Numbered from the stretch's first letter, positions 9,801-19,182 are shown. The stretch is 64,000 nt of DNA from Streptomyces sp. S465 (GCF_026898115.1 NZ_CP114036.1:2046001-2110000); one strand, 5' to 3'. Notes: generated by a model from the sequence alone, not told the origin. Program-made: numbers and translations.

Positions 9801-10742
9801 TCAGAGGTGTTTTTCCAGCCAGGTCAGCAGGTCCTGCTGGACCTCGTCCCGGTTGGTCTCGTTGAGGATCTCATGCCGGGCCCCCTGATACCCCTTCCAG
9901 CTCAGCTGCCGCGTGCCGCCGTAGCGGAAGTCCTCGAGGAGTTCGTAGACGAGCGTCATCCCCTGGTTGCACGGGTCCTCGGTGCCCACTGCCAGATGCA
10001 CCGGCAGCGTGGTGGGGATACGGGACTGGTGGCGTGGGTCGTTGATCTTACGGACGCCACGGACCCAGTCCAGGGACAGACCGGCGCTGAACGCGAAGCC
10101 GCACCGCTCGTCCGCCGCGTACGCGGCCACCTCCGCCGCGTCGCGCGAGAGCCACTCGAAGCCCGTCTTGAACTCGTACGGATCGTTGAACGAGGCGAAG
10201 AGCGTGGGGGTGAAGGTGGACGGGGCGGTCCGGCCCCGTTCCGCGATCTCCTGGCCGATGCGCTCCAGCGCCTCCTCGGTTTCGCTCCCCGGCAGTGAGC
10301 GGAAGGTTCCGGAGAGGATCAGCCCGGCCAGCTCCTGGCCGTACTCCTGGGCGCAGTCGCGGGCCAGCATCGAACCCATGCTGTGGCCGAGCAGGAACAA
10401 CGGGACGCGGGGGTGCGCGGTCCGGGTGCGGTCGCCGACGGTGCGCAGGTCCGAGACGATCGCCCGCCAGCCGTCGCCCTCCTCGCCCACGACGCCGAAG
10501 CCGCCCGTCGACTCGGCGGTGGCCCCATGGCCGCGGTGGTCCGAGGCGACCACCGCATAGCCGTGCGCGGCGAGGAAGCGGGCGAACCGGTCGTAGCGCC
10601 GGGCGTGTTCGGCGGCGCCGTGGGCGATCTGGACGATCGCGCGCGGGGTGCCGCTCTCCGGCAGCCAGGTGTAGGTCGCGACCTGCACCCCGTCGGGCAT
10701 GGGCAGGTGGTCGGTGCGGTGGGTGATACCGCCGTCGGGCAT
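9801..10742 (-). CDS. Alpha/beta hydrolase (monoacylglycerol-lipase / S33-like)
   Basis: A 313-residue cytoplasmic hydrolase. The nucleophile elbow GHSMG is at about 134-138. An oxyanion-loop motif (IAHGAAEHARRY) precedes it, SDHRGHG lies in between, and late Asp (VGTEDPCNQG) and His (GARHEILNE) residues complete a Ser-Asp-His triad. The pattern HGxxEHxxRY with GHSMG is that of monoacylglycerol lipase/lysophospholipase-like proteins. The substrate is probably a lipid ester but cannot be read from sequence. ATG at 10742 follows a GGAG-type ribosome-binding site on the minus strand. The gene is divergent from the large exported protein at 10943. Confidence 0.88.
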   Translation of the reverse strand: MPDGGITHRTDHLPMPDGVQVATYTWLPESGTPRAIVQIAHGAAEHARRYDRFARFLAAHGYAVVASDHRGHGATAESTGGFGVVGEEGDGWRAIVSDLRTVGDRTRTAHPRVPLFLLGHSMGSMLARDCAQEYGQELAGLILSGTFRSLPGSETEEALERIGQEIAERGRTAPSTFTPTLFASFNDPYEFKTGFEWLSRDAAEVAAYAADERCGFAFSAGLSLDWVRGVRKINDPRHQSRIPTTLPVHLAVGTEDPCNQGMTLVYELLEDFRYGGTRQLSWKGYQGARHEILNETNRDEVQQDLLTWLEKHL

Positions 10743-10942
10743 GCCTTTTCATCTCCTGGTGCGGGTTGGAGTCCGGGTGAATCGTTGCGGTCGGGAAGCC
10801 CACTCTCCCTTCGCTGGAGCCGCAAGCCAAGGGCATCGACGCGGTTCTGTCCTCCGGGGCGTGGGGTGTGTAACGCTCAAACGCTTGGCGTACCACCTGG
10901 CAACTCCTGATCCCTGCACATCCCTTGTTCCAGGAGGACCGT

Positions 10943-13900
10943 TTGGACACGCACAACGCTCCGCTCTCCGCCCATTCCGCTTCCGCCCTGTCGCGGCGGC
11001 GTTTTCTCCAGGCCGCCGCCGTGGGCACCGCCGCCACCACGGCCGCACTGCCCTTGGAGTCGGCCACCGCCGCGTCGGGCCGGCCGGTCCCGCTCTCCTT
11101 CACCGCCGCCACCAACGGCGCCGCGACCCTCTCTCCCTCCGGCGACCGTCTGATCGCCGAGGTGCAGAACGTCCTGTGGTCGGTCCCCCGTAAGGGCGGC
11201 GAGGCCGTCCCGCTCACCCCGCCCGATCTCGAGCCCACCCGGCCGGTCCACTCCCCCGACGGCGAGCTGCTGGCCGTCTGCGCCTACCGGGGCGGCGGAT
11301 TCCATATCTGGACCCTCCGCCCCGACGGCTCCGGTCTGCGGCAGCGGACGGACGGTCCGTGGGACGACCGGGGTCCGGCCTGGTCGCCGGACGGCACCCG
11401 GATCGCCTTCGCCTCCGAGCGCGGCGGCGACCCTGTGGCGGGCAGCCCGTACCGGATCTGGGTGCTGGAGTTGGCCACCGGCGAGCTCACCCGGCTCACG
11501 GGGGTGGGCGGCCAGGACGGGCCGCTCCAGGACGGCGCCTGGGAGGACTTCGACCCGGCCTGGTCCCCGGACGGCGAACGGGTGCTGTTCGTGCGCGGTG
11601 CGCTCGCCGGGACGGCGCTGGACGCCCGTACGGTCGCCTCCGTACGGGCCGACGGCGCCGGTCCGGTCACGGTCGAGCACACCGACCCCACCACCGGCGG
11701 CCAGGTGATGACGCCGTCCCTGTCGGCCGACGGCCACCTCGCCTATCTGCGGACCACGGCCGCTCCCGCCGCCTCCTGCGCGCTGGTCGTGGCCGGGGAG
11801 CCGGTGGCGGTCACGGGGGATGCGCAGCCCGTGCCGCCCCGGTGGGTGTCGCGGGAGGAGCTGCTGCTCACCGTCGACGGGCGGTTCCGGGTGTTCCGGG
11901 TGTTCCGGGGGGACTCGGTGATACGGGCGGGAGCGGCCGGTGCCGCCGGTAAGGACGCTGCCGATCGGGGCGCCGTCGGAGAGGAACCCGCCGGGGAACG
12001 GTCAGCCGGGGAGCGGTCAGCCAGGGAGGAACCCACCGGTGAGCAGCCCGTCGCCGGTAGTCCCGTCCGTAAGGGCCTCGCGTATGAGGAGATCCCCTTC
12101 TCCGCCTCCCTCCCGGTCGACCGGCCCCGGTACCGGGTCAAGCGGTACGACGTCGACGGGGGCGGTGTGCGGCCGGTGCGCGGGCTGCATCTGCCCGCGC
12201 TCTCCCCCGACGGCCGTAAGGTGGCCTTCGCCGCCCTCAACTCCCTCTGGGTCGCCGATGTCGCCGGCGGCCGCGCCCCGCGCCGGGTCGTCCGGGCCGC
12301 CCCCACCCGGTATCTGCTGGCCCCCACCTGGACGCCCGACGGACGTGCCCTGGTGTACGCCGACGACCGCGACGGGCTGCTGGCCGTGCGGCGCCGGGAC
12401 CTCGCCTCGGGCGAGGAGACTCTGCTGGCCTCCGGCGGCAGGGTGCACCCGGCGCTCGCCCCCGACGGCAAGCGGCTCGCCAGTGTCGACATGTCGGGAA
12501 ACCTGGTCCTGCGCGATCTCGACGCCGGTACGGAACGGGTGCTCGCCGCGCCGATGGGCGCCGGCGGGCTGCCCGGCCGGCCGAGTTGGTCGCCCGACGG
12601 CCGCTATGTCGCCCTGTGCGACCGAAACCGGCTGAACCAGCGGTTCCGCGAGGGCTACAACCTGATCCGGGTGATCGACACCAGCAGCGGTACGGCCAGG
12701 CAGTACGCCGTCGCACCGCACACCTCCCTCTCCGACCGCTATGACTCCGGACCGGTCTGGTCCCCCGATGGCCGCCATATGGCGCTCATCGTCGAGTCCG
12801 CCCTGTGGCTGCTGCCGGTCAGCGCCGACGGCACCCCCGACGGGACGCCGCGCCGGGTGACCGACGAGGCCGCCGACCACCCCTCCTGGTCCGGGGACTC
12901 CCGCCACGTCCTGTATCTGTCGGCTGGGCGGCTGCGGCTGCTGGACGTCGCGAGCGGCACCGCCCGGACGGTCCGCGTCCCGCTGGACCACCGACGACCG
13001 AGCCCCGCGGACACCGTCGTCCACGCCGGACGGTTCTGGGACGGCACGGGAGGCGACGGCACGGGAGGTGACGGCGGCGGCGGTCGTGACGGCCGTAAGG
13101 GCGGCACGGTCCGCGAGGACGTGGACATCGTGGTACGCGGCGGACGCATCGCGGCCGTGACGGCGCACCGGGCCGGGCGGCCCGCGAAGCGGCGCGTGGA
13201 CGCCTCCGGCCACACCGTCGTCCCGGGGCTGTGGGACGCCCATACGCATCCCTGGCAGTACACCTACGGCGGCCGTCAGACCGCCCTCCAGCTCGCCTAC
13301 GGCATCACCACCGCGGTCTCCCTCGGCGGCTTCGCCTATGAGCAGGCGCGGCTCAGGGAGGCCGTCGCGGCGGGGGCTCTGGCCGGGCCTCGGCTGCTGA
13401 CCACCGGCGAGCTGCTGGACGGACCGCGCGTCGCGTACAGCATGGGCCGGGCGCATCGCACCCGGGACGGTCTGCGGCGCTCCCTGGAGCGCGGTGCCGC
13501 CCTCGACTGGGACTTCGTCAAGACGTACGTCCGCGCACCGGGGTGGATCATGGAGGAGGCGGCCCGGTTCGCGCACGAGCGGCTCGGTGTGCGTACCGGC
13601 AGCCATCTGTGCTCACCGGGCATACAGCTCGGACAGGACCTGACGACCCATCTTCAGGCCACCCAGCGGCTGGAGTACGGCCACGCCACGACGGCCACCG
13701 GGCACTCCCGCCAGGATGTGACGGAGATCTACACCGCGACCTCCGACTTCCGGCTCATCGCCACGCCGTTCACGGCCGCGCCCCTGGTCGGGGCGGACCC
13801 CTCGCTGGCCGAGGACGACCGGGTCACCCGGCTGATGCCGCCCTGGGACACCGCGTTCGTGCGGCAGCTCGCCGGGACGCCCCCGACCGAGGCGCAGCTG

Positions 13901-14356
13901 ACCACGCTGCGCACCGAGGTCGGGGTCTACCGGAGCGTGCTCGCCGGGGGCGGGGTGGTCGCCCTGGGGACGGACCAGCCGCTGGTGCCGGTGGGTCTCC
14001 ATCTGCATCTGGCCCTGCGCGCCCTGCACCGGTTCGGGCTGTCGCCGCAGGAGGCGCTGCGCACGGCGACCGTCCTGCCGGCGCGGGCCTTCGGCGCCGA
14101 CCGCGACCTGGGGACCCTGGAGGTCGGGAAGCTGGCCGATCTGACGGTGGTGGACGGCGATCCCTTCACGGACTTCGACACGCTGGTACGGACGGTGTCG
14201 GTGCTGCGGGGCGGGGTGCCGTACGAGCGGCGCGAGCTGGTCGGGTCCTTCCCGGGGGCCGGTGCCACGGCGGCACCGCACGGGAGGCCGGCGGAGGAGT
14301 GGCTGGAGGTGGGGCGGCGGCTGCGGCGCGATTCGTGCTGCGCGGTGGAGGGCTGA
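10943..14356 (+). CDS. Tat-exported beta-propeller / amidohydrolase fusion protein
   Basis: A 1137-residue secreted protein. I chose TTG at 10943 because AGGAGG at 10932-10937 precedes it by 5 bases. The N-terminus has a twin-arginine signal (SRRRFLQAAAVGTAATTAALP). Residues about 45-680 contain many PD40/TolB-type propeller blades (repeated W-SPDG-R, e.g. AWSPDGTRIAFASE, SWSPDGRYVALCD). A low-complexity insert rich in Gly/Glu/Arg (about 315-360) and a Gly/Asp run near 690-705 are linkers. The C-terminal part, about 705-1110, is an amidohydrolase: DAHTHPW metal site, GSHLCSPG, GTDQPLVPVG, and the ending LGTLEVGKLADLTVVDGDP. It probably hydrolyses an amide or cyclic substrate outside the cell; the substrate is unknown. 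Confidence 0.88.
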   Translation: MDTHNAPLSAHSASALSRRRFLQAAAVGTAATTAALPLESATAASGRPVPLSFTAATNGAATLSPSGDRLIAEVQNVLWSVPRKGGEAVPLTPPDLEPTRPVHSPDGELLAVCAYRGGGFHIWTLRPDGSGLRQRTDGPWDDRGPAWSPDGTRIAFASERGGDPVAGSPYRIWVLELATGELTRLTGVGGQDGPLQDGAWEDFDPAWSPDGERVLFVRGALAGTALDARTVASVRADGAGPVTVEHTDPTTGGQVMTPSLSADGHLAYLRTTAAPAASCALVVAGEPVAVTGDAQPVPPRWVSREELLLTVDGRFRVFRVFRGDSVIRAGAAGAAGKDAADRGAVGEEPAGERSAGERSAREEPTGEQPVAGSPVRKGLAYEEIPFSASLPVDRPRYRVKRYDVDGGGVRPVRGLHLPALSPDGRKVAFAALNSLWVADVAGGRAPRRVVRAAPTRYLLAPTWTPDGRALVYADDRDGLLAVRRRDLASGEETLLASGGRVHPALAPDGKRLASVDMSGNLVLRDLDAGTERVLAAPMGAGGLPGRPSWSPDGRYVALCDRNRLNQRFREGYNLIRVIDTSSGTARQYAVAPHTSLSDRYDSGPVWSPDGRHMALIVESALWLLPVSADGTPDGTPRRVTDEAADHPSWSGDSRHVLYLSAGRLRLLDVASGTARTVRVPLDHRRPSPADTVVHAGRFWDGTGGDGTGGDGGGGRDGRKGGTVREDVDIVVRGGRIAAVTAHRAGRPAKRRVDASGHTVVPGLWDAHTHPWQYTYGGRQTALQLAYGITTAVSLGGFAYEQARLREAVAAGALAGPRLLTTGELLDGPRVAYSMGRAHRTRDGLRRSLERGAALDWDFVKTYVRAPGWIMEEAARFAHERLGVRTGSHLCSPGIQLGQDLTTHLQATQRLEYGHATTATGHSRQDVTEIYTATSDFRLIATPFTAAPLVGADPSLAEDDRVTRLMPPWDTAFVRQLAGTPPTEAQLTTLRTEVGVYRSVLAGGGVVALGTDQPLVPVGLHLHLALRALHRFGLSPQEALRTATVLPARAFGADRDLGTLEVGKLADLTVVDGDPFTDFDTLVRTVSVLRGGVPYERRELVGSFPGAGATAAPHGRPAEEWLEVGRRLRRDSCCAVEG

Positions 14357-14393
14357 TGAAGCGTTGGTGGAGCACCCCGCCGGGGCCGCTGGT

Positions 14394-14410
14394 GACGGCG
14401 TGCGGCCGTC
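14394..14410. terminator. Small hairpin between convergent genes
   Basis: GACGGC at 14394-14399 pairs with GCCGTC at 14405-14410 (loop 5 bases) in the 59-base gap between the convergent amidohydrolase and receptor genes. The stem is short and there is no T-tract, so this is only a possible bidirectional terminator. Confidence 0.3.
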
Positions 14411-14415
14411 GCACC

Positions 14416-15153
14416 TCACCGCGCCGCCGACAGCGCGGCCGTCAGGACGGCGGGGGCCTCGGCCAGCGAAGGGCCGTACCAGGTGAGGTGGCGGCCGCTG
14501 ACCAGGGCCGCCGGGAGACCGGGGAACGCCTCGGGGCCGTCGTCGGCGGTGAAGCGGTACGGCTCGTCGGGCAGCACCACCAGATCCGCGTCCCGCGCCG
14601 TCAGCTCCTGGATCGGGACGCGGGGGTAGCGCTCGGGATGCGCGCTGTAGAGGTGCCGGACGCCCAGCCGGGCCAGGACGTCACCGGCGAAGGTGTCCCG
14701 GCCCAGCACCATCCACGGCCGCCGCCACACCGGTACGACCGCGTGCCGCGCCGGGCCCGGGGCCCGTACGTCCGCCCAGGCAGCCTCGGCCGCGTCCAGC
14801 CAGCCGGGCCGGTCCAGTCCGCAGCCGCGCACCAGGACCCGGGCCAGCTCGGTGAACGCCTGCTCCAGCGTGCGCACTTCGGTCACCAGGACCTCGAGAC
14901 CCGCGGCGCGCAGCGCGGCCAGGTCGGACGGGCGGTTCTCCTCCTCGTTGGCGATCACGAGGTCCGGTGCGAGGGCGGCGATCCGGGCGGTGTCGGGGTT
15001 CTTGGTGCCGCCGATCCGCTCCGCGGCCAGGCCGGGCGGATGCGTGCACCAGTCGGTCACCCCGGTCAGCAGCTCGGGCGCGGTGGCGGCGACGGCCTCG
15101 GTGAGCGAGGGCACGAGGGACACCACGCGCCGTACGGGGGTGCGGGGGCTCAT
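14416..15153 (-). CDS. Helical-backbone metal receptor / cobalamin-binding-like protein
   Basis: A 245-residue periplasmic-binding-protein-like domain of the BtuF/FhuD type: RVVSLVPSLTEAVAATAPELL at the start, GVTDWCTHP, GGTKNPD.ARIAALAPDLVIANEEENR and DLVVLPDEPYRF. ATG at 15153 gives the family N-terminus directly with no signal peptide or lipobox. The protein therefore seems cytoplasmic, unlike classical ABC receptors. No transporter genes are adjacent. Possible roles are corrinoid or metal-complex binding; the ligand cannot be decided. Confidence 0.8.
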   Translation of the reverse strand: MSPRTPVRRVVSLVPSLTEAVAATAPELLTGVTDWCTHPPGLAAERIGGTKNPDTARIAALAPDLVIANEEENRPSDLAALRAAGLEVLVTEVRTLEQAFTELARVLVRGCGLDRPGWLDAAEAAWADVRAPGPARHAVVPVWRRPWMVLGRDTFAGDVLARLGVRHLYSAHPERYPRVPIQELTARDADLVVLPDEPYRFTADDGPEAFPGLPAALVSGRHLTWYGPSLAEAPAVLTAALSAAR

Positions 15154-15258
15154 CGCTCCACCGTACGACGCGGCGGCCCTCGGCTCACCGGGACAGCGGG
15201 ACACCGTCAACCGCCGGACCGGTCCACGCCGCCTCGGGCGGCACCGGCCCGCACCACC

Positions 15259-15310
15259 ACGTACGGCGCCGCGGCCCGGAGCGGGTGCTCCGGGCCGCGG
15301 CGCCGTACGT
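15259..15310 (-). terminator. Perfect 24-bp hairpin after the osmolyte-transport operon
   Basis: 15259-15282 and 15287-15310 are perfect inverted copies (GC-rich, core GGCGCCGCGGCCCGGAGC) with a 4-base loop. The hairpin sits downstream of the leftward permease/binding-protein gene and upstream of the next leftward gene, so it most likely ends the former. There is no T-tract, as is common in Streptomyces. Confidence 0.8.
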
Positions 15311-15320
15311 ACGTGGTGAT

Positions 15321-15380
15321 GCGGTGGGTCAGGACACCACCGGGTGGATCAGGACGCCACCGGGTGGATCAGGATGCCAC
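15321..15380. repeat. Three tandem 20-base repeats spanning a stop codon
   Basis: Units 15321-15340, 15341-15360 and 15361-15380 share (G/C)GGGTGGATCAGGACGCCAC with few differences. The unit at 15361 contains the stop codon (15371-15369) and last codons of the osmolyte permease/binding protein. The other two look like duplications of that gene end just outside the coding region. Confidence 0.75.
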
Positions 15381-17987
15381 CGGCGCCATCTTGTCGACGA
15401 TGCCGGGGTGGGCGTCCATCCACTTCTGGACACCCTTCTCCTCATTGCCCTTACCGGCCTCCTGGACGGCCTGTTCCAGACTCGCCAGCTCCTGGTTGGT
15501 CATGTGCCACTTCTTCAGCCACCCGTAGAACTCCGGGTACTTCTTCGGGAAGGACTTGTGGCCGAGCGAACGGATCTCGTTGTTGGCCCCGAACGCCTTC
15601 TTCGGGTCGGCGAGCCTGGTGATCTGGTACTTGCTGTACGCCCAGTGCGGGGTCCACAGGACAACCGCGACCGGCTCGTGCTTGGCGTACGAGCGCTCCA
15701 GCTGCGCGAGCATGGCCGGCGAGGAGCCGTCGCTGACCTTGTACTCCTTGTCCAGGCCGTACGCCGGCAGCACCTTGTTCTTGAGCATCTTCATCTGACC
15801 GGTGCCCGGTTCGATGCCGATGATCCTCCCCTTGAAGGTGGACCCCTTGCCCTTCAGATCCGCCAGGGACTTCACGTCCTTGACATAGGACGGCACGGCG
15901 ATATCGAGAGAGGTTTTGTCGTACCAGGGACCAATATCGACCAGATTCTCCTTGTACTTGTCCCAGTACTGTTTCTGGCCGACCGGCAGCCAGGCGTCGA
16001 ATTCCACGTCGACCTGCCCGCTGCTCATCCCGGTGAACATGGAGCCGACGTCGTACTGCTTGATCGACGGCTTGTAGCCGCGCCGCTCCAGGACGTTCTT
16101 CCACAGGTAGGTGGTGGCGACGTCCTCGTCCCAGGGAAAGTAGCCGATCTGGGGCGCGGCTCCGGCGTCCTTGCCCTTCTGCTCGGCGCCGGGCACCGGG
16201 GCGAGCTTGTTGAGCATGCCGGGGTTCTTCTTGAGCCAGGCGCGCACGCCCTCCTGCTCCTTGCCCTTACCGGCGTCCTGGATCGCGGACTCCAGGCTGG
16301 TGAGCTGCTCCTCGCTCAGCTTGAAGTTCTTCATCCACTGGGCGACCTGCGGGTTCTCCTTGGAGAAGCCCTTGCGCGCGATGGTGTCGATGTGGTCGCC
16401 CTTGCCGAAGGCGCCCTTGGTGTCCTTCAGCTTGGTGAGCTTGTACTTGTCGTACGCCCAGTGCGGGGACCACAGGGTGACCGCGATCGGCTCCTGCTTG
16501 GCGTAGGAGCGGTCCAGCTGGGAGAGCATGGCCGCGGTGGAGCCCTTGACCAGGGTGAAGTTCTTGTCCAGGCCGTAGGCCGGCATGACCTTGTCCTGCA
16601 TCAGCTTCATCTCACCGGCGCCGGGCTCGATGCCGATGATCTTCCCCTTGAAGGTGGACGACTTCTTCTCGAGGTCGTCCAGGGTCTTCACGCCCTTGAC
16701 GTACGAGGGCACCGCGACCTCCAGGGAGGTGGGGCCGTACCAGGAGCCGAGGTTCTCCAGCTTGCTCTTGTACTTGGACCAGTACGCGGCGTGGGTGGCC
16801 GGCAGCCAGCCGTCGGTCTGCAGGTCGATGTTGCCGGCGGCCATACCGGTCCACAGCGCGCCGACGTCGTAGGACTGCACCTTCGGCTTGAAGCCGCGCT
16901 GCTCCAGGAGCTCCTTCCACAGGAAGGTGGAGGCGACGCCCTCGTCCCAGTTGATGTAGCCGAGGTTGACCGACTGGCCCTTGCCGACGTTGGCGGAGAC
17001 CTTGGCGCCGTCCTCGTCGCCGGAGAAGATCTGCATCCCGCCGGCGACCAGCGCCAGGACGACGACGCCGACCATGGCGACGGAGGTCGCGGGGCGCCAG
17101 CGCAGCACCTTGAGGCCGCTGACCGCCCTGGCCTGCTCCTTGGCCAGCGCACGGCGGGCCAGCGGGGAGACGCGCTGATTGAGCGCGCTGGTCATCCGGT
17201 CCAGGTACATGGCCAGGATGACCACCGCGATACCGCCCTCGAAGCCCATGGCGACGTCGACGGAGCTGATCGCCTGGAAGACGGTGGAGCCCAGGCCCTC
17301 GGCGCCGACCATGCCGGCGATGACGACCATGGACAGCGCCAGCATGATCACCTGGTTGACGCCCGCCATGATGGTGGGCAGGGCCAGCGGCAGCTGGACG
17401 CGCAGCAGGGTGCGGCGCGGATGGGTGCCGAAGGCGTCGGCCGCCTCGACCAGCTCCGCGTCCACCTGGCGGATACCCAGTTCCGTCATGCGGACGCCCG
17501 GGGGCATCGAGAAGATGACGGTGGCGACGACGCCGGGGACCACCCCGAGGCCGAAGAAGAAGATGCCGGGGATCAGGTAGACGAAGGCGGGCATCGTCTG
17601 CATGAAGTCCAGCACCGGGCGGATCACGGCGCTCACCGCGCGGTTGCGCGAGGCCCAGATGCCCAGCGGCACCGCGAGCACGATGGTGATCACACCGGCG
17701 ACCAGCACCAGTGCGAGCGTGTTCATTGCCTCGCCCCACAACTCGATCGAGTCGATGACCGCGAATCCCACGAAGGCGAGCACGGCGGGCAGCAGCCCGC
17801 GCAGCCACCAGGCGAGCAGCGCGAGGATGCCCGCGAGCAGCAGCGGCTCGGGGGCGCTGAGCACGCTGTTCACCGCGTCGTACATGCCCTGGACGACGGT
17901 GGAGACGAAGTCGAAGAGCCAGCTCAGATTGTCTCGGAGCCAGTTGACGCCGGAGTTGATCCAGTCGCCGAGCTGAAGCCTAGGCAC
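15369..17987 (-). CDS. ProU/OpuA-type ABC permease fused to two substrate-binding domains
   Basis: An 872-residue polypeptide for import of glycine betaine or related compatible solutes. Residues about 20-290 are a ProW-like permease with several membrane segments and the ABC-contact loop (GTHPRRTLLRVQLPLALPTI). After one more membrane segment near 310-330, two tandem OpuAC/ProX-type domains follow (about 345-600 and 605-870). They share motifs: INWDEGVAST / FPWDEDVATT; DGWLPATH / DAWLPVGQ; KGKIIGIEPGAGEMK / KGRIIGIEPGTGQMK; WSPHWAYDKY / WTPHWAYSKY. Acting as a dimer, the importer would carry four receptors. ATG at 17987 overlaps the end of proV by 8 bases. Confidence 0.93.
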   Translation of the reverse strand: MPRLQLGDWINSGVNWLRDNLSWLFDFVSTVVQGMYDAVNSVLSAPEPLLLAGILALLAWWLRGLLPAVLAFVGFAVIDSIELWGEAMNTLALVLVAGVITIVLAVPLGIWASRNRAVSAVIRPVLDFMQTMPAFVYLIPGIFFFGLGVVPGVVATVIFSMPPGVRMTELGIRQVDAELVEAADAFGTHPRRTLLRVQLPLALPTIMAGVNQVIMLALSMVVIAGMVGAEGLGSTVFQAISSVDVAMGFEGGIAVVILAMYLDRMTSALNQRVSPLARRALAKEQARAVSGLKVLRWRPATSVAMVGVVVLALVAGGMQIFSGDEDGAKVSANVGKGQSVNLGYINWDEGVASTFLWKELLEQRGFKPKVQSYDVGALWTGMAAGNIDLQTDGWLPATHAAYWSKYKSKLENLGSWYGPTSLEVAVPSYVKGVKTLDDLEKKSSTFKGKIIGIEPGAGEMKLMQDKVMPAYGLDKNFTLVKGSTAAMLSQLDRSYAKQEPIAVTLWSPHWAYDKYKLTKLKDTKGAFGKGDHIDTIARKGFSKENPQVAQWMKNFKLSEEQLTSLESAIQDAGKGKEQEGVRAWLKKNPGMLNKLAPVPGAEQKGKDAGAAPQIGYFPWDEDVATTYLWKNVLERRGYKPSIKQYDVGSMFTGMSSGQVDVEFDAWLPVGQKQYWDKYKENLVDIGPWYDKTSLDIAVPSYVKDVKSLADLKGKGSTFKGRIIGIEPGTGQMKMLKNKVLPAYGLDKEYKVSDGSSPAMLAQLERSYAKHEPVAVVLWTPHWAYSKYQITRLADPKKAFGANNEIRSLGHKSFPKKYPEFYGWLKKWHMTNQELASLEQAVQEAGKGNEEKGVQKWMDAHPGIVDKMAPVAS

Positions 17988-19128
17988 CGGTGATCACCTT
18001 CTTCGCGGCCTGGGGCACGTCCGGCCCGCCGCCACCCGGTGGCATCACCCCGTCGGGTCCGGTGTCCGGATCGCCGAGGACGGCGAGCAGCCGGGCGCGG
18101 GTGACCACGCCCACGAGCCCGCCGTCGTCGCCCGTGACGGCGACCGCGACGCCGCTGCGCGAGCAGGGCCCGAACAGCTCGATGATCGGGGTGTCCGTGG
18201 TGACGGTGGCGGGGGCGGCCGCCAGCACGTCCTGCTCGGTACGGAGCGCGGTGCCGTCGTCGGTCTCGGTGCCCAGCACCTCACTCGACTCGGCCATGAT
18301 CGCGCCGGCGGTGAGCACCCGGCTGCGGTCGACGTCCTGGGTGAAGGAGGCGACGTAGTCGTTGGCCGGAGTGACCAGGATGTCCTCGGCGGTGCCTATC
18401 TGGACGATCCGGCCGTCGCGCATCACGGCGATGTGGTCGCCGAGCCGCATGGCCTCGTTCAGATCGTGGGTGATGAAGACGATGGTCTTCTTGAGCCGCT
18501 TCTGGAGCTGGAGCAGCTGGTCCTGCATATCGCGGCGGATCAGCGGGTCGAGGGCGCTGAAGGACTCGTCCATCAGCAGCAGATCGGCGTCGGTGGCCAG
18601 CGCGCGGGCGAGGCCGACGCGCTGCTGCATACCGCCGGAGAGCTCATCGGGCCAGGACTTCTCCCAGCCCGCCAGGCCCACCAGCTCCAGCGCCTCGGTG
18701 GCGCGCCGGATGCGCTCCTCGCGGGGCACGCCCTGCACCTCGAGGCCGTACGCGGCGTTCTCCAGCACGCTGCGGTGCGGGAAGAGGGCGAAGTGCTGGA
18801 AGACCATGCTGATCTTGTGGGAGCGCACCTGGCGCAGGTCCCTGGGGCTGAGTGCGGTCAGGTCGTCGTCGTCGAAGAGGACGCGTCCCGCGGTCGGCTC
18901 CAGCAGCCCGTTCAGCATGCGCAGCAGGGTGGACTTACCGGATCCGGACAGGCCCATGACGACGAAGATCTGGCCCTCGTCAACGGCGAAAGAGGCGTCG
19001 ATGACCGCTGCTGTCGTACCGTTCGCGCGAAGCTCGTCGCGGTCCGCGCCGCCCTCGAGCTTCGACACCGCCTCGTCAGATCTTCTGCCGAATACCTTGT
19101 ACAGGCCCTCGGCTCGCAGTTTGGCCAC
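17980..19128 (-). CDS. proV: Glycine betaine/proline ABC transporter ATP-binding protein
   Basis: A 382-residue ATPase of the ProV/OpuAA family. It has Walker A GLSGSGKST (about 58-66), Q-loop VFQHFALFPHRS, signature LSGGMQQR, Walker B LLLMDESFSALDP and the switch His in FITHDL. The C-terminal part from about 270 holds CBS-like segments (VLAAAPATVTTDTPIIELF, GGLVGVVTRARLLAVL), which in OpuA sense ionic strength or c-di-AMP. GTG at 19128 has GAGAGG 5 bases upstream. It is the first gene of the two-gene operon and lies behind a leader hairpin (19150-19182). Confidence 0.95.
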   Translation of the reverse strand: MAKLRAEGLYKVFGRRSDEAVSKLEGGADRDELRANGTTAAVIDASFAVDEGQIFVVMGLSGSGKSTLLRMLNGLLEPTAGRVLFDDDDLTALSPRDLRQVRSHKISMVFQHFALFPHRSVLENAAYGLEVQGVPREERIRRATEALELVGLAGWEKSWPDELSGGMQQRVGLARALATDADLLLMDESFSALDPLIRRDMQDQLLQLQKRLKKTIVFITHDLNEAMRLGDHIAVMRDGRIVQIGTAEDILVTPANDYVASFTQDVDRSRVLTAGAIMAESSEVLGTETDDGTALRTEQDVLAAAPATVTTDTPIIELFGPCSRSGVAVAVTGDDGGLVGVVTRARLLAVLGDPDTGPDGVMPPGGGGPDVPQAAKKVITGA

Positions 19129-19149
19129 GTGTACCTCTCAGATAGCACC

Positions 19150-19182
19150 AAAAAACGACCCGCCACCCCCGCCGGCGGGTCG
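19150..19182 (-). terminator. Intrinsic terminator/attenuator in the proV leader
   Basis: On the minus strand a perfect 9-bp stem (CGACCCGCC / GGCGGGTCG, 19182-19174 with 19164-19156) is followed by TTTTTT (19155-19150). The T-run ends only 22 bases before the proV GTG. A terminator in this place should stop most transcripts of the operon unless an upstream leader structure prevents folding, so it is likely regulatory. The upstream neighbour is transcribed in the opposite direction, so this is not a read-through stop for another gene. Confidence 0.7.
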
